64,000 nt of DNA from Flavobacterium sp. BFFFF1 (GTDB taxonomy: Bacteria > Bacteroidota > Bacteroidia > Flavobacteriales > Flavobacteriaceae): NCBI RefSeq assembly GCF_002256285.1, contig NZ_NKJE01000006.1:83012-147011 (forward strand), given 5' to 3'. Shown here one piece after another: positions 1-7,462 of the stretch. Within the stretch, counting starts at the first letter, position 1, and each line of letters opens with the position of its first letter. Below the pieces are notes generated by a model. It was not told where the DNA came from. It ran no database searches and worked only from the letters and a program-made list of their open reading frames with translations. Position numbers and translations under genes: made by a program.

Positions 1-536
1 ATGCCATCCGAAATTTTGTGAGTATATTTCAAAAAATCGAAGCCGACCCTGAAAAAAGCGACATGCTCAAAAGTATCAAGACAGGTGTGGAAGCCGCATT
101 GGAAAACACGCGCGCCATCTCATATAAACTGATGCCGCCCTTACTTGAGTCGGCTGGAATTGTAGTAGCGCTCGATGATTATTTCCAGCGTGTCTCTATT
201 GCAACCAAAATTGTGTTCACAATTGATGAGAAAGCAGAGTTAAAATTAGATGCGTCTACCGCTTATGAGATTTTCAGAATTGTTCAGGAGTTCACTACAA
301 ACATGGTCAAATACGGCAACGCAAGCCATTTTACGGTAGTTTTTTCATCTACTTCAGCTCATCAGATTGTTGAGATGTTTGATGACGGAGTAGGATACGA
401 TATTGAGGCGCTTTTTAAGTCCTCGAAAGGTGCCGGCATCTCAAACATCAGGTCGAGGGTAAAAATACTGGAGGCCAAATTAGAACAGCGACCCACCGAA
501 GCAGGGAATCATTTTGTAATTATGCTAAAAAAATAA
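1..536 (+). CDS. Sensor histidine kinase, NarL-type partner (5' end cut off by window)
   Basis: This is the C-terminal part of a histidine kinase that would phosphorylate the response regulator 2 bases downstream. The frame is open from the window edge, so the GTG at 18 is probably an internal valine and not the start. Counting from that codon, the HATPase domain shows an N-box (EFTTNMVKYG, about 91-100), a G1 box (DDGVGYD, about 122-128) and a G2 box (GAGISNIRSR, about 137-146). The leading alpha-helical stretch resembles the end of a HisKA_3 dimerisation domain, the type that pairs with LuxR/NarL regulators. The sensing domain lies outside the window, so the signal is unknown. Confidence 0.88.
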   Translation, partial: AIRNFVSIFQKIEADPEKSDMLKSIKTGVEAALENTRAISYKLMPPLLESAGIVVALDDYFQRVSIATKIVFTIDEKAELKLDASTAYEIFRIVQEFTTNMVKYGNASHFTVVFSSTSAHQIVEMFDDGVGYDIEALFKSSKGAGISNIRSRVKILEAKLEQRPTEAGNHFVIMLKK

Positions 537-538
537 CG

Positions 539-1231
539 ATGATTCAAGTTGCCATTGTTGACGATCACCAGCTTTTTAGAAAAAGCCTATGCCTGCTGAT
601 CGATTCGTTCGAAGGGGTTAAATCCATTTTTGATGCTTGTAACGGCAAGGATTTTTTTGAAAAACTCTCTTTAAGCGAGTCGGTTCCGGACATTGTACTG
701 CTCGATATTGAAATGCCCGAAATGAACGGTTTTGAAGTGTGTGCGCTGCTTCGTGTTAATTATCCCGATATTAAAGTATTGATCGTTTCGCAACTTACCA
801 CCAAGGAAAGTATTCATAAAACAATGGAACTCGGCGCCCACGGCTATTTTACAAAAAATTCCGATCCGGGTCAATTACAGCTCGCTATTAAAAGCCTTCA
901 GGAAATCGGCTATTATTTTGGGATGGAATTGGGAACCGTCATTCGGGAAGCGCTGTTATGGCAGAAGAAAGCGTCCCCTTCGTCAAACAGCAAAAAAAAG
1001 AAATATAAATCTGAGGAGGAAAAGGAAAAATTATCATCGCGGGAAGTTGAGATTCTCAAGATGGCTTGTAAGGAGTATAATACCTCAGAAATTGCCGAAA
1101 AACTCTGTATCACCGTAAAGACAGTAGAGAGCCATCGGAAGCATATACTCGAAAAGACTTCTGCCAAAAATTTTATCGGCGCTATAATTTTTGCATTAAA
1201 ACATGAGTATTTTACTTACGCCCAACTTTAA
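539..1231 (+). CDS. NarL/FixJ-family response regulator
   Basis: This is a two-domain transcriptional regulator of usual length (230 residues). The receiver domain has the acidic pair D8/D9, the phospho-acceptor D56 in LLDIEMPEMNG, and a lysine in GYFTKNSD near residue 106. A LuxR-type helix-turn-helix fills about 165-225 (LSSREVEILKMACKEYN, then TVKTVESHRKHI). A lysine/serine-rich linker separates them. The ATG lies 2 bases after the kinase stop, so the two are co-transcribed and probably translationally coupled. The tandem dyads starting about 30 bases after its stop may be its own operator or its terminator. Targets cannot be read from sequence. Confidence 0.93.
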   Translation: MIQVAIVDDHQLFRKSLCLLIDSFEGVKSIFDACNGKDFFEKLSLSESVPDIVLLDIEMPEMNGFEVCALLRVNYPDIKVLIVSQLTTKESIHKTMELGAHGYFTKNSDPGQLQLAIKSLQEIGYYFGMELGTVIREALLWQKKASPSSNSKKKKYKSEEEKEKLSSREVEILKMACKEYNTSEIAEKLCITVKTVESHRKHILEKTSAKNFIGAIIFALKHEYFTYAQL

Positions 1232-1260
1232 ACTGCGGCGTTCATTTCAGGAAAATATAT

Positions 1261-1310
1261 AAAAAAATCAGGGTTTACCCTTAAAAAAATCAGGGTTTAC
1301 CCTGATTTTT
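1261..1310. repeat. Tandem 21-bp repeats, each carrying an AGGGTttACCCT dyad
   Basis: A 21-bp unit occurs at 1261-1281 and again, identically, at 1283-1303, giving a 22-bp period or about two helical turns. Each copy contains the dyad AGGGTttACCCT. Only the second copy continues into GATTTTT, so it alone can form the long hairpin at 1285-1310. The arrangement fits either a double operator for a dimeric regulator or a terminator whose left arm has been duplicated. Confidence 0.8.
1285..1310 (+). terminator. Hairpin with T-run after the response regulator
   Basis: AAAAATCAGGGT (1285-1296) pairs with ACCCTGATTTTT (1299-1310), giving a 12-bp stem with a minimal loop and ending in T5. This looks like an intrinsic terminator for the kinase-regulator operon. 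The upstream repeat copy offers a competing left arm. Confidence 0.6.
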
Positions 1311-1400
1311 GATCTTTAGAGATTGATTAATTTTACGTTCGGTTCTACATCAAAATTGATGATGACATTTTTTATTATCAACCCCTAAAGCAACAAAATT

Positions 1401-1706
1401 ATGCGTACCACGCACCAAATCCGATTCGTAAAAAAAACAAATCAAACAAAATGTAACGAGAAAATATCACACATCGGCGGGATCAACCCCGACGGTTCTA
1501 CCTGGGAAATTTCACAACAGGAAGCCATCAAAGGCATGGAGAGCGGTAAATGGATGTTCTACCTCAATTGCAATGAAGAGTTTTCAAGGGTGTTGGTAGC
1601 AGTAAGCCCGGATGCTGAAAAATATCTTAAGACAGAACTGGACTACCTTGATCTTTCACTTTTATTGCTGCTTCCGGATTACCCATATGAAGTTAAATTG
1701 GGGTAA
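1401..1706 (+). CDS. DUF3892 domain protein
   Basis: This small soluble protein of 101 residues matches the DUF3892 pattern: a central ITHIGG-like block (here ISHIGGINPDGSTWEISQQEA), then a Phe/Tyr-containing strand (GKWMFYLN), then KYLKTE followed by a short LLLLPDYP tail. The family has no established biochemical role. It sits alone downstream of the tandem dyads, so it could be a target of the adjacent NarL-type regulator; that is inference from position only. Confidence 0.75.
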   Translation: MRTTHQIRFVKKTNQTKCNEKISHIGGINPDGSTWEISQQEAIKGMESGKWMFYLNCNEEFSRVLVAVSPDAEKYLKTELDYLDLSLLLLLPDYPYEVKLG

Positions 1707-1750
1707 AGACAATATTTCCCCATTGCAGTCGTTTGCCTGAAAAGTCCAAA

Positions 1751-2293
1751 ATGAAACACTTATTCTTATTCCTCGTATTTTTATCTACAGTTGCCGCACC
1801 GGCTCAGGATTATAAGCTTATAGAAAATGCAAAACGGGCTGAGAGTAAAGAGACGGCGGCTCAGATCGCGAATCTTTTGGTTTCCGCTGCGCCTTCGAAA
1901 TACCGACTTTATACGATGAAGGAATCTCAGAATGCAGGCGTCCTAAGGTTTCGGTTCGTGCAGCAGTCACTGACAGATGAGGATTTAAAAAACGGTAGTT
2001 TTACCGAGGCCCAACGGCAGGCTTTCATTACAATCGACTTCTCTTTTTACAATGCCGGAGAAGATATTAATGCGGTTAGACCTGAGTTTGTGACTTATAA
2101 ATTAAATGAAATCACGGCAATGTATGACGAACTTTTTGCCATGTGGAAAACTTTTTTCAAGCCCCAGGCTGATTTTGAAAAAACCAAAACTGATGCCAAC
2201 AGCCAATACCTTAAAGACGCCGCCAAAAAGATTGATATTTATATATTTCACGCGGAATCCGGCTGGACATTGCGAAACCTCTCAGCATTTTAA
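1751..2293 (+). CDS. Hypothetical exported protein
   Basis: I do not recognise this family. The first residues (MKHLFLFLVFLSTVAAPAQ) form a clear signal peptide with an AxAQ-type cleavage site, so the protein is exported. I chose the ATG at 1751; a TTG six codons upstream would put charged residues ahead of the signal peptide. The mature part is about 160 residues, mixed alpha/beta and rich in Lys, Asp and aromatic residues, with no lipobox, no cysteine pair and no repeat. It is followed 40 bases later by pabB on the same strand, and may share its transcript. Confidence 0.7.
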   Translation: MKHLFLFLVFLSTVAAPAQDYKLIENAKRAESKETAAQIANLLVSAAPSKYRLYTMKESQNAGVLRFRFVQQSLTDEDLKNGSFTEAQRQAFITIDFSFYNAGEDINAVRPEFVTYKLNEITAMYDELFAMWKTFFKPQADFEKTKTDANSQYLKDAAKKIDIYIFHAESGWTLRNLSAF

Positions 2294-2333
2294 ATTCGAT
2301 TTTTCTCAGTAATTTAGCGCAAATTTATTTTAC

Positions 2334-3635
2334 TTGAGAACGTCATTCATTTCAGAAATTAACCAAACCGATTTTAAAGAAAAACTTTTGCGTTGGTCCT
2401 CTCAGTTTAAAGAGGTAGTGTTCCTTGACAGCAACGAGCATGACCTGAAGTATTCCGACTACGATTGTATTCTGGCTGTGGATGCCTTTACGTCATTAAA
2501 GACTGATGTCGAACTGGCATTCGGCGAATTCAGCAATTATCTTAGTGTCACCAAAGACTGGCTTTTCGGTTATTTTTCATACGATTTAAAGAACAGTACA
2601 GAAGCGCTATCCTCTGAAAATTTTGACGGACCGGATTTTCCCGAACTTTATTTTTTTCAGCCTAAGAAACTATTGCTCTTAAAAGGAACGCAACTGGAAA
2701 TGCGATACCTTTATTTATGTGACGACGAGATACAATCGGATTTACAGGAAATAAAGGATTTCGATTGCGGTCGTCGTCATGGTCTTCCATCCCTTGAAGT
2801 TCGAGCACGTATTGCTAAGGAAAAGTACATCGAGAAGATACAAAAAATGCTCGGGTATATCCATCGTGGCGATATTTATGAAGCCAATTTCTGTATGGAG
2901 TTCTATGCAGAAAATGTCGGGATCGATCCTTTGGAAACTTTCATTTCACTCAATGCGATTTCCGGCCCTCCCTTCGCCGCATTCTTTAAGAGAGACAAGA
3001 ATTTCCTGATGTGCGCCTCTCCGGAACGCTATTTGAAGAAAACGGGTTCCCGCATTATAACCCAGCCAATAAAGGGAACAGCGCGCAGAGGAGCTACTGC
3101 AGATGCTGACGAAACCATCATTTCTTCATTGCGCAGCGATCCGAAAGAACGGTCTGAAAATATCATGATTGTCGATTTGGTGCGCAACGATCTGTCCCGT
3201 ACCGCGCAAAAGGGTTCGGTACAGGTTAGTGAATTGTGCGAAATCTACACTTTTCCTCAGGTGCATCAAATGATATCCACTATCACTTCCGAACTCGATT
3301 GTCAATATACGGTATCAGATTTGATTAAAACAACATTTCCGATGGGAAGTATGACCGGCGCACCAAAAATCTCGGCGATGAAAATCATCGAAGAACTCGA
3401 GGAATCGAAGCGCGGGGTTTACAGCGGCGCTTTAGGGTATTTCACTCCGGAGTCTGATTTTGACCTGAACGTAGTCATTCGAAGCATTATATACAATGCT
3501 GATACCAGGTATGCCTCATTTTCAGTAGGAAGTGCAATTACATCACTTTCAGACCCCGAAAGGGAATATGAAGAATGCCTTTTGAAGGCCAAAGCGATGT
3601 TTGAAGCACTTGGCGTTAAGAAAATTGAATTTTAG
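2334..3635 (+). CDS. pabB: Aminodeoxychorismate synthase component I (chorismate-binding enzyme)
   Basis: The protein is a member of the TrpE/PabB/MenF chorismate-binding family. It would convert chorismate plus ammonia to 4-amino-4-deoxychorismate on the way to folate. The C-terminal two thirds carry the family core: the PIKGTARRG segment, NIMIVDLVRNDL, the TFPMGSMTGAPK motif and the terminal GSAITSLSDPEREYEE region. At 433 residues it has a single synthase domain with no fused glutaminase. The PIKGT motif favours PabB over isochorismate synthase, although TrpE-like activity cannot be excluded. The only good start is TTG at 2334. It lies 5 bases from the tilS frame. Confidence 0.85.
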   Translation: MRTSFISEINQTDFKEKLLRWSSQFKEVVFLDSNEHDLKYSDYDCILAVDAFTSLKTDVELAFGEFSNYLSVTKDWLFGYFSYDLKNSTEALSSENFDGPDFPELYFFQPKKLLLLKGTQLEMRYLYLCDDEIQSDLQEIKDFDCGRRHGLPSLEVRARIAKEKYIEKIQKMLGYIHRGDIYEANFCMEFYAENVGIDPLETFISLNAISGPPFAAFFKRDKNFLMCASPERYLKKTGSRIITQPIKGTARRGATADADETIISSLRSDPKERSENIMIVDLVRNDLSRTAQKGSVQVSELCEIYTFPQVHQMISTITSELDCQYTVSDLIKTTFPMGSMTGAPKISAMKIIEELEESKRGVYSGALGYFTPESDFDLNVVIRSIIYNADTRYASFSVGSAITSLSDPEREYEECLLKAKAMFEALGVKKIEF

Positions 3636-3643
3636 TATATTTG

Positions 3644-4963
3644 ATGATGATTACGAAGTTGCGCTTACACCTCACCGAGTATTTCCCCTTCCTTACACAC
3701 AAAAGAGTATTGCTCGCTGTGTCAGGCGGCATCGACAGCATGGTGATGGCGGATTTGTTTTCTAAGTTGCCGTTTGAAATGGGTATTGCGCATTGTAATT
3801 TCGGGCTGCGCTTTCAGGAAAGTGATGCTGATGAAGCGTTGGTGCAATCCTATGCTGAAAAAATAAAAGTCCCGTATTTTCTTGAAAGGCTTGATGCGCA
3901 AAGGTTTGCCGATGATTACAAAGTGTCCATTCAAATGGCAGCCCGGCAATTGCGTTACAATTGGTTTCAGGAATTGCTCGAAACAAAACATTTTGATTAT
4001 GTGTTGACGGCGCATCACCTCAATGACAGCTTGGAAACCTTCCTCATTAACTTCAGCCGCGGTACCGGTCCGGATGGACTTGTCGGTATTCCGCCTCAAA
4101 ACGGTAATGTTATTAGACCATTGTTGCCGTTTTCGAGAGGAGAAATCGAAAAGTATGCCAGAATCAATAGCGTTCCATGGCGGGAAGACAGCAGCAATGC
4201 TTCGGATAAGTATCTTCGAAATAAATTACGGCACCAGATCGTTCCAGTGCTGAAAGAGATTAATCCTTCATTTTTGAATTCTTTCCAACATACTTCAGAA
4301 TATCTCCGTCAGAAGCTTTCCATGGCCGATGACGCTGCAAGGATTGTGTACAGGAAAGTAGTTTCAGGCGATGCCGAACAAAAAAAAATCAATCTTAAAG
4401 AACTTTTGGTTTTACCAAACTATAAGTCATACCTCCAGCATTGGCTTCAGCCATTGGGATTTACGGCTTGGAATGATATTTATGAACTGGTCAATGCCCA
4501 GTCCGGGAAACAGGTGTTTTCTTCAGGGTTCAGATTGATTAAGGACCGTGAATGTTTATTGTTGGCACCAATCCCAGCTTCCGACCAATTATCATTTCTA
4601 ATTGAGAAAGGAATCCGGGAAGTTAAATTTCCCTTAAAATTGTCGTTCTGTAAAGTAGCCGACAAAATCGGCGCCTCAAATACGGTTATATTTGTGGACG
4701 AAGATTTGCTTGGATTTCCGTTGATGATAAGAAAATGGGAGGAAGGCGATCGTTTTCAGCCGATTGGCATGGCCGGGCAATCGAAAAAAGTAAGCAAATA
4801 CTTCAAAGACGAAAAATTTTCGGCGATTGAGAAAGAACAGGCCTGGCTTCTTTGCACCGGAACAAAGGTCATATGGATCATTGGCAGAAGGCAGGATGAT
4901 CGCTTTAAAGTAACCCCGAACACAAAAAATATACTACAAATAAAACTAGATAATGAAACTTAA
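3644..4963 (+). CDS. tilS: tRNA(Ile)-lysidine synthase
   Basis: TilS attaches lysine to C34 of the tRNA(Ile) with a CAU anticodon, so that the tRNA reads AUA. The PP-loop ATPase signature AVSGGIDSMVM lies near the N-terminus (about residues 25-35), followed by the HCNFGLR block and the AHHLNDSLET motif. The C-terminal third has the TilS C-domain, with RKWEEGDRFQPIGM and the KVSKYFKDEK stretch. Either of two consecutive ATGs (3644, 3647) could be the start. The gene is essential in most bacteria. Its last 11 bases overlap the start of the DsbD-like gene. Confidence 0.96.
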   Translation: MMITKLRLHLTEYFPFLTHKRVLLAVSGGIDSMVMADLFSKLPFEMGIAHCNFGLRFQESDADEALVQSYAEKIKVPYFLERLDAQRFADDYKVSIQMAARQLRYNWFQELLETKHFDYVLTAHHLNDSLETFLINFSRGTGPDGLVGIPPQNGNVIRPLLPFSRGEIEKYARINSVPWREDSSNASDKYLRNKLRHQIVPVLKEINPSFLNSFQHTSEYLRQKLSMADDAARIVYRKVVSGDAEQKKINLKELLVLPNYKSYLQHWLQPLGFTAWNDIYELVNAQSGKQVFSSGFRLIKDRECLLLAPIPASDQLSFLIEKGIREVKFPLKLSFCKVADKIGASNTVIFVDEDLLGFPLMIRKWEEGDRFQPIGMAGQSKKVSKYFKDEKFSAIEKEQAWLLCTGTKVIWIIGRRQDDRFKVTPNTKNILQIKLDNET

Positions 4964-7019
4964 ATTCCCTTTAAAATTCAGTTACCTGCTCTTTGCCTTG
5001 CTGTTTTTAACCAATCTTTCCGCTCAGATTTTTGTGCCGGTAAAATGGAGTTCCCGCGTTGAAAAAGGATCAAACAACGAGGTTACGCTTGTCATGGAAG
5101 GTAAAATCGAGGAAGGGTGGCATGTTTATTCACAATTTACTCCTGAAGATGGGCCGCTTCCGATCGTAATCGACTATAAAAATCAAAAAGGCAATTATAC
5201 GCTGATTGGCAAAACCTCTGAAAGTAAAACCCACCGTGAATTTAATAAGGATTTCGGGGTCGACGAAGTATTTTTCGAAGAGATCGTCGTTTTAAAACAA
5301 AAGATTAAAGTCCTCAATACATCGCTTGCAAAAATAAACGCCGCGGTTGACTACCAGGTTTGTAAAGACCGTTGTGTAAATGACACGAAGGACTTTACGT
5401 TCGATGTACCTAAAATGAGCGTGGAAAAGTCAGAGGCTCCGGCAGGCGCTAACAGTACTGCGGCAGTTGTTGATTCTACGGCCAATTTACAAGAATCGGT
5501 GCTTCCTGACACAATTAAAAAGACTGAAGTTAAGGCAACCGAAAACCCTGGCAATAGCAAGTCTGGCCAAAAAAAGGAAAAACAAAGTCTCTGGACTATT
5601 TTTATCGGGACACTACTGGCAGGTTTCCTTTCTACGATTACACCTTGTGTGTTCCCAATGATTCCAATGACGGTAAGTTTCTTTATCAAACAGTCCGGTA
5701 CCAAGGCGAAAGGGAAGTTTAACGCTTTTTTTTACGGCTTTTGTATCATTGCGATTTACGTACTGATTTCGCTGCCGTTTCACATTTTTGAAAGCCTTAA
5801 TCCCGACATGTTCAGTGAGATTTCTACAAACGTCTACTTGAATTTATTCTTCTTTGTCATATTCGTAGTTTTTGCCATTTCATTTTTTGGGGCATTTGAA
5901 ATTACAATGCCAAACTGGCTCGCGAGCAAAGCCGATAACGCTTCCAATTCGGGAGGATTGTTTGGCATATTCTTTATGGCGTTAACGCTCATTATCGTAT
6001 CGTTCTCCTGCACCGGTCCGGCTTTGGGCCTGGTACTGGGAAGTGTACTTTCGACAGATGGCGGTGCCACCATTTTAACCATTGCGATGTTAGGATTTGG
6101 ATTGGGGCTCGCTTTTCCCTTTATCGGACTCGCCTTATTCCCGGGATTGATGACCAACCTGCCCAAATCAGGCGGATGGCTTAATACGGTGAAAGTGGTG
6201 TTTGGCTTTATAGAACTTGCCTTGGCGTTTAAATTTATTTCGAATGCCGATCTCGTTTTGGACACCCATTTATTGGAAAGGGAGGTTTTTCTCGCCATCT
6301 GGATTGCCATATTCGGGTTATTGGCACTGTATCTTTTTGGTAAGATTTCGCTGCCACACGATTCGAAGCAGGACCATATTTCCGTTGGGCGGATGTTGTT
6401 GGGGTTGGTATCTTTGGCATTTACCATTTACATGATTCCGGGACTTTGGGGAGCACCGCTGAAATTGATCAGTGCGTTCCCGCCGCCGCCAAATTATAGC
6501 GAAAGCCCCGAAGGTGTTGGAGCTACTTCAGGTCCATCTGCATCAGGAACAAAAGAAGTGTTGCCTCCAGGAGCGGTCTACGGGCCACATCATATCGTTT
6601 CCTTTGAAGATTATGCCACCGGATTAGCCTATGCAAAAAAGGTAAACAAGCCGGTGTTCCTGGATTTTACAGGGAAGGCCTGCGTAAATTGCAGGAAGAC
6701 TGAAAATAACGTTTGGTCCGACCCGAGGGTTTTGGAAATCCTGAAGAACGATGTGGTGCTGATTTCTCTTTTTTGCGATTTGCGGATTGAACTTCCGGAG
6801 AACGAAAAGTTCATTTCGAAAAGTACAGGGTCAGCGATCACGAATGTTGGCCAGAAGTGGTCTGAATTCGAACGCGAAAGATACCAAAGCAATGCGAGGC
6901 CTTATTACGTATTATTGGATCTGAATGAGAACAGTTTAAACGAACCGATGGCTTACGAACCAGATGTCGAAGTATACTACAAATGGTTGAAAGAGAGTGT
7001 TTCGCGATTTAAAAAGTAA
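4953..7019 (+). CDS. dsbD: Thiol:disulfide interchange protein, DsbD-like
   Basis: This protein would carry electrons across the inner membrane to periplasmic thiols. All three DsbD parts are present: a signal peptide (1-25) and N-terminal domain with a CKDRC pair near 135; an eight-helix membrane domain with TPCVFPMIP (about 229-237) and FSCTGPALG (about 350) carrying the two membrane cysteines; and a C-terminal thioredoxin domain with CVNC near 575. The N-terminal pair has only three residues between its cysteines. A Ser/Thr/Lys-rich linker (about 155-205) joins the first two domains. It overlaps tilS by 11 bases and ends 10 bases from the convergent DCC gene. Confidence 0.93.
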   Translation: MKLKFPLKFSYLLFALLFLTNLSAQIFVPVKWSSRVEKGSNNEVTLVMEGKIEEGWHVYSQFTPEDGPLPIVIDYKNQKGNYTLIGKTSESKTHREFNKDFGVDEVFFEEIVVLKQKIKVLNTSLAKINAAVDYQVCKDRCVNDTKDFTFDVPKMSVEKSEAPAGANSTAAVVDSTANLQESVLPDTIKKTEVKATENPGNSKSGQKKEKQSLWTIFIGTLLAGFLSTITPCVFPMIPMTVSFFIKQSGTKAKGKFNAFFYGFCIIAIYVLISLPFHIFESLNPDMFSEISTNVYLNLFFFVIFVVFAISFFGAFEITMPNWLASKADNASNSGGLFGIFFMALTLIIVSFSCTGPALGLVLGSVLSTDGGATILTIAMLGFGLGLAFPFIGLALFPGLMTNLPKSGGWLNTVKVVFGFIELALAFKFISNADLVLDTHLLEREVFLAIWIAIFGLLALYLFGKISLPHDSKQDHISVGRMLLGLVSLAFTIYMIPGLWGAPLKLISAFPPPPNYSESPEGVGATSGPSASGTKEVLPPGAVYGPHHIVSFEDYATGLAYAKKVNKPVFLDFTGKACVNCRKTENNVWSDPRVLEILKNDVVLISLFCDLRIELPENEKFISKSTGSAITNVGQKWSEFERERYQSNARPYYVLLDLNENSLNEPMAYEPDVEVYYKWLKESVSRFKK

Positions 7020-7028
7020 AACCGTTTG

Positions 7029-7439
7029 CTACAGGAATTTTGCTTTGATTTCCGGCGTCGGCATCATGCAGTGTTCCGTTTTGCCATACCAGCTGTACCG
7101 GTTTCGTGCAACATAATCGTAAATACCATTTCGCAGGGCATTGGGGATAATTTTGAATAGGCGTGCGGCGTAGAAAACCCCTCCGAATTCCTGCATGATT
7201 TCAATCGCGGCAGATGATTTATAATAATAGGCGTGCCCCGGATCATACAAAATTACGCTGTCGATGTTTTTGGTATCGATCCCGATATGCCTTTGTATTT
7301 CCTGGCCCAACTCAGACTGGAGCGCGACAAACCGGAATAAATCCTTTTTGTCATGTTTGATCACAAACTGTACCATGCGGTTGCAAAGGTTACACACGCC
7401 ATCGAAAAGGATTATTTTTTTATGCTCGGGTAAATTCAT
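7029..7439 (-). CDS. DCC-family thiol-disulfide oxidoreductase (DUF393)
   Basis: This small protein of 136 residues has the family signature DGVCNLCNRMVQF near residues 14-25, including the CxxC pair, and a conserved RFVALQSELG segment. Family members are predicted redox proteins with a thioredoxin-like fold; the substrate is not known. It lies 23 bases downstream of mutS2 on the same strand and is probably co-transcribed with it. It ends tail to tail with the DsbD-like gene, which is also a redox protein; whether that matters is unclear. Confidence 0.9.
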   Translation of the reverse strand: MNLPEHKKIILFDGVCNLCNRMVQFVIKHDKKDLFRFVALQSELGQEIQRHIGIDTKNIDSVILYDPGHAYYYKSSAAIEIMQEFGGVFYAARLFKIIPNALRNGIYDYVARNRYSWYGKTEHCMMPTPEIKAKFL

Positions 7440-7462
7440 TTTCTTGGGGCGTAAATTTTGTG

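Noticed and set aside
2334..3635. Isochorismate synthase (menF) reading of the pabB gene
   Set aside because: The PIKGT motif and general form favour PabB; there is no link to the men genes 10 kb away.
5834..6427. Minus-strand open frame of 197 codons inside the DsbD-like gene
   Set aside because: It is antisense to the membrane domain; the composition mirrors the hydrophobic codons on the plus strand.
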